A stretch of DNA of 64,000 nt, from positions 1 to 64,000 of the forward strand of contig NZ_JAMSLR010000006.1 of the NCBI RefSeq assembly GCF_023806485.1. Reading direction: 5' to 3'. Both the position numbers and the translations under genes were made by a program. This document shows, piece by piece, positions 63,406-64,000 of this stretch. Position 1 is the first letter of the stretch. Every line of letters starts with the position of its first letter. The notes under the pieces were generated by a model that did no database searches, had not been told where the DNA came from, and was given only the letters and a program-made list of their open reading frames with translations. This stretch comes from Thermalbibacter longus (GTDB lineage: Bacteria; Chloroflexota; Chloroflexia; Thermomicrobiales; Thermomicrobiaceae).

Positions 63406-64000
63406 CCCTGGCCTTCTTCCTTCCCGGCTCGCGCGCCGGCAGGGCCACCGGCCCCTCGACCTCGTCTCCCGCGGAGAGGGCCGCGACGACCTCGTCGCAC
63501 TCCCTAGCGCTGAGCCGCCGCTCGGTACCGTAGGCGCGGATCGCCTCCGCCAGCTCCCGGCGCGTCACGACGGTGATGCTCGACTCGATGACCTGGAGGT
63601 TCACCCGGTCATTCAGGAACACGACCAACCCATCGATCGCGTCGACTCCCGGCAGGTCGCGCTGGCTCAGGAACTCGCGCAGCGCCTCCTGCTGGCGCTG
63701 GCACTCGATGGTCGGGTTGCCCAGCGGGGGGCCACCGAAGGTGAAGATCCGGATCAGCCGGCTATCGAGCCGGCGCCAGCGGGTACCCTGCACCTGGATA
63801 TGGCCGGCCATCTCTCGGGTGGTGATGACTAGCAGCCCGCCGGGCCAGATCAGCACGTGCTCGGGGCGCCACCCTTGGGAAACGTCCGGATAGTGGACGA
63901 GCGTATAGCGGTCGTTGAGACGGCGCAACGTCGCGTCGAGCAGCTCATCGGGGCGCGGGCTCCGGTTCCATTTGGCCCACTGCTGCATGCCGGCGTTGAA
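63398..64000 (-). CDS. NERD-domain protein, N-terminus cut by window edge
   Basis: At least 200 residues of a NERD (nuclease-related) domain protein. DELLDATLRRLNDRYTLVHYP, then EHVLIWPGGLLVITTREMAG carry the hydrophobic-Asp/Glu-type core. A Gln/Glu-rich helix (ECQRQQEALREF) and DGLVVFLNDRVNLQVIE follow. The domain is related to type II restriction nucleases, though most members are uncharacterised. An ATG at 63988 is in frame, but the coding sequence continues to the window edge (FNAG before it), and homologs often carry membrane segments there, so the true start is probably outside. Coupled to holB by an 8-base overlap. Confidence 0.82.
   Translation of the reverse strand, partial: FNAGMQQWAKWNRSPRPDELLDATLRRLNDRYTLVHYPDVSQGWRPEHVLIWPGGLLVITTREMAGHIQVQGTRWRRLDSRLIRIFTFGGPPLGNPTIECQRQQEALREFLSQRDLPGVDAIDGLVVFLNDRVNLQVIESSITVVTRRELAEAIRAYGTERRLSARECDEVVAALSAGDEVEGPVALPAREPGRKKARVA

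Overview
The window is high-GC bacterial chromosome with no tRNA, rRNA, CRISPR array, transposase or phage gene that I could recognise. Gene content and style suggest a member of the Chloroflexota, most likely class Thermomicrobia. The reasons are secreted proteins with the 'FPETGH...GFRAYWE..GGL..FGYPLTEE' module, Thr-Pro linkers and Asp-rich Ig-like repeats, many dispersed GGGAGAGGGG palindromes, and a NERD/holB/PSP1-like cluster. This placement is inference; no rRNA marker is present.

Layout. 0.5-5.6 kb (minus): seryl-tRNA synthetase, an HNH endonuclease and UvrA. 5.8-7.2 kb (plus): a GT1 glycosyltransferase. 7.4-10.4 kb (minus): a csoR-copA copper-efflux operon with two CsoR-type palindromes upstream. 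10.8-17.1 kb (plus): two large secreted proteins with shared Ig-like modules, separated by a repeat-rich noncoding island of about 1.5 kb; the second gene has an in-frame TGA just after its signal peptide. 17.9-22.2 kb: an FAD amine oxidase, a metallo-hydrolase and an ABC exporter with an 18-bp inverted repeat upstream. 22.6-26.5 kb: a six-GAF HD-GYP protein ending in a clear intrinsic terminator. 26.7-30.3 kb (minus): an acyltransferase-like membrane protein, a luciferase-like monooxygenase, an MFS carrier and a zinc-ribbon protein.

30.7-41.6 kb: trehalose-6-phosphate synthase, a P1 (DmpA-type) peptidase, an M48 protease, an M19-type dipeptidase homolog lacking several metal ligands, an MFS transporter, a secreted Asp-box protein, a CinA-C protein and an M16 peptidase. 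41.7-51.1 kb (minus): a secreted protein with two LGFP-like modules, a glyoxalase-II-like hydrolase, an ABC-2 pair, an ECF sigma/anti-sigma pair, a lipoprotein and a surface protein with three copies of an unrecognised 'LVEAFRWH..G.SWDG' repeat. 51.4-54.5 kb (plus): a tetR-ABC ATPase-permease operon and a DJ-1/PfpI protein. 54.7-64 kb: pyrF, a PLP-dependent threonine/serine dehydratase, a TPR protein, an unusual membrane protein (catalytically dead PP2C-like domain, two membrane segments, beta-propeller), and a minus-strand NERD/holB/PSP1-like operon cut by the window edge.

Three themes stand out: a modular cell-surface protein set assembled from shared domains; membrane sensing and signalling (HD-GYP, ECF/anti-sigma, pseudophosphatase-propeller, TetR and CsoR circuits); and palindromic repeats packed into intergenic space, often between convergent genes where they may act as two-way terminators.
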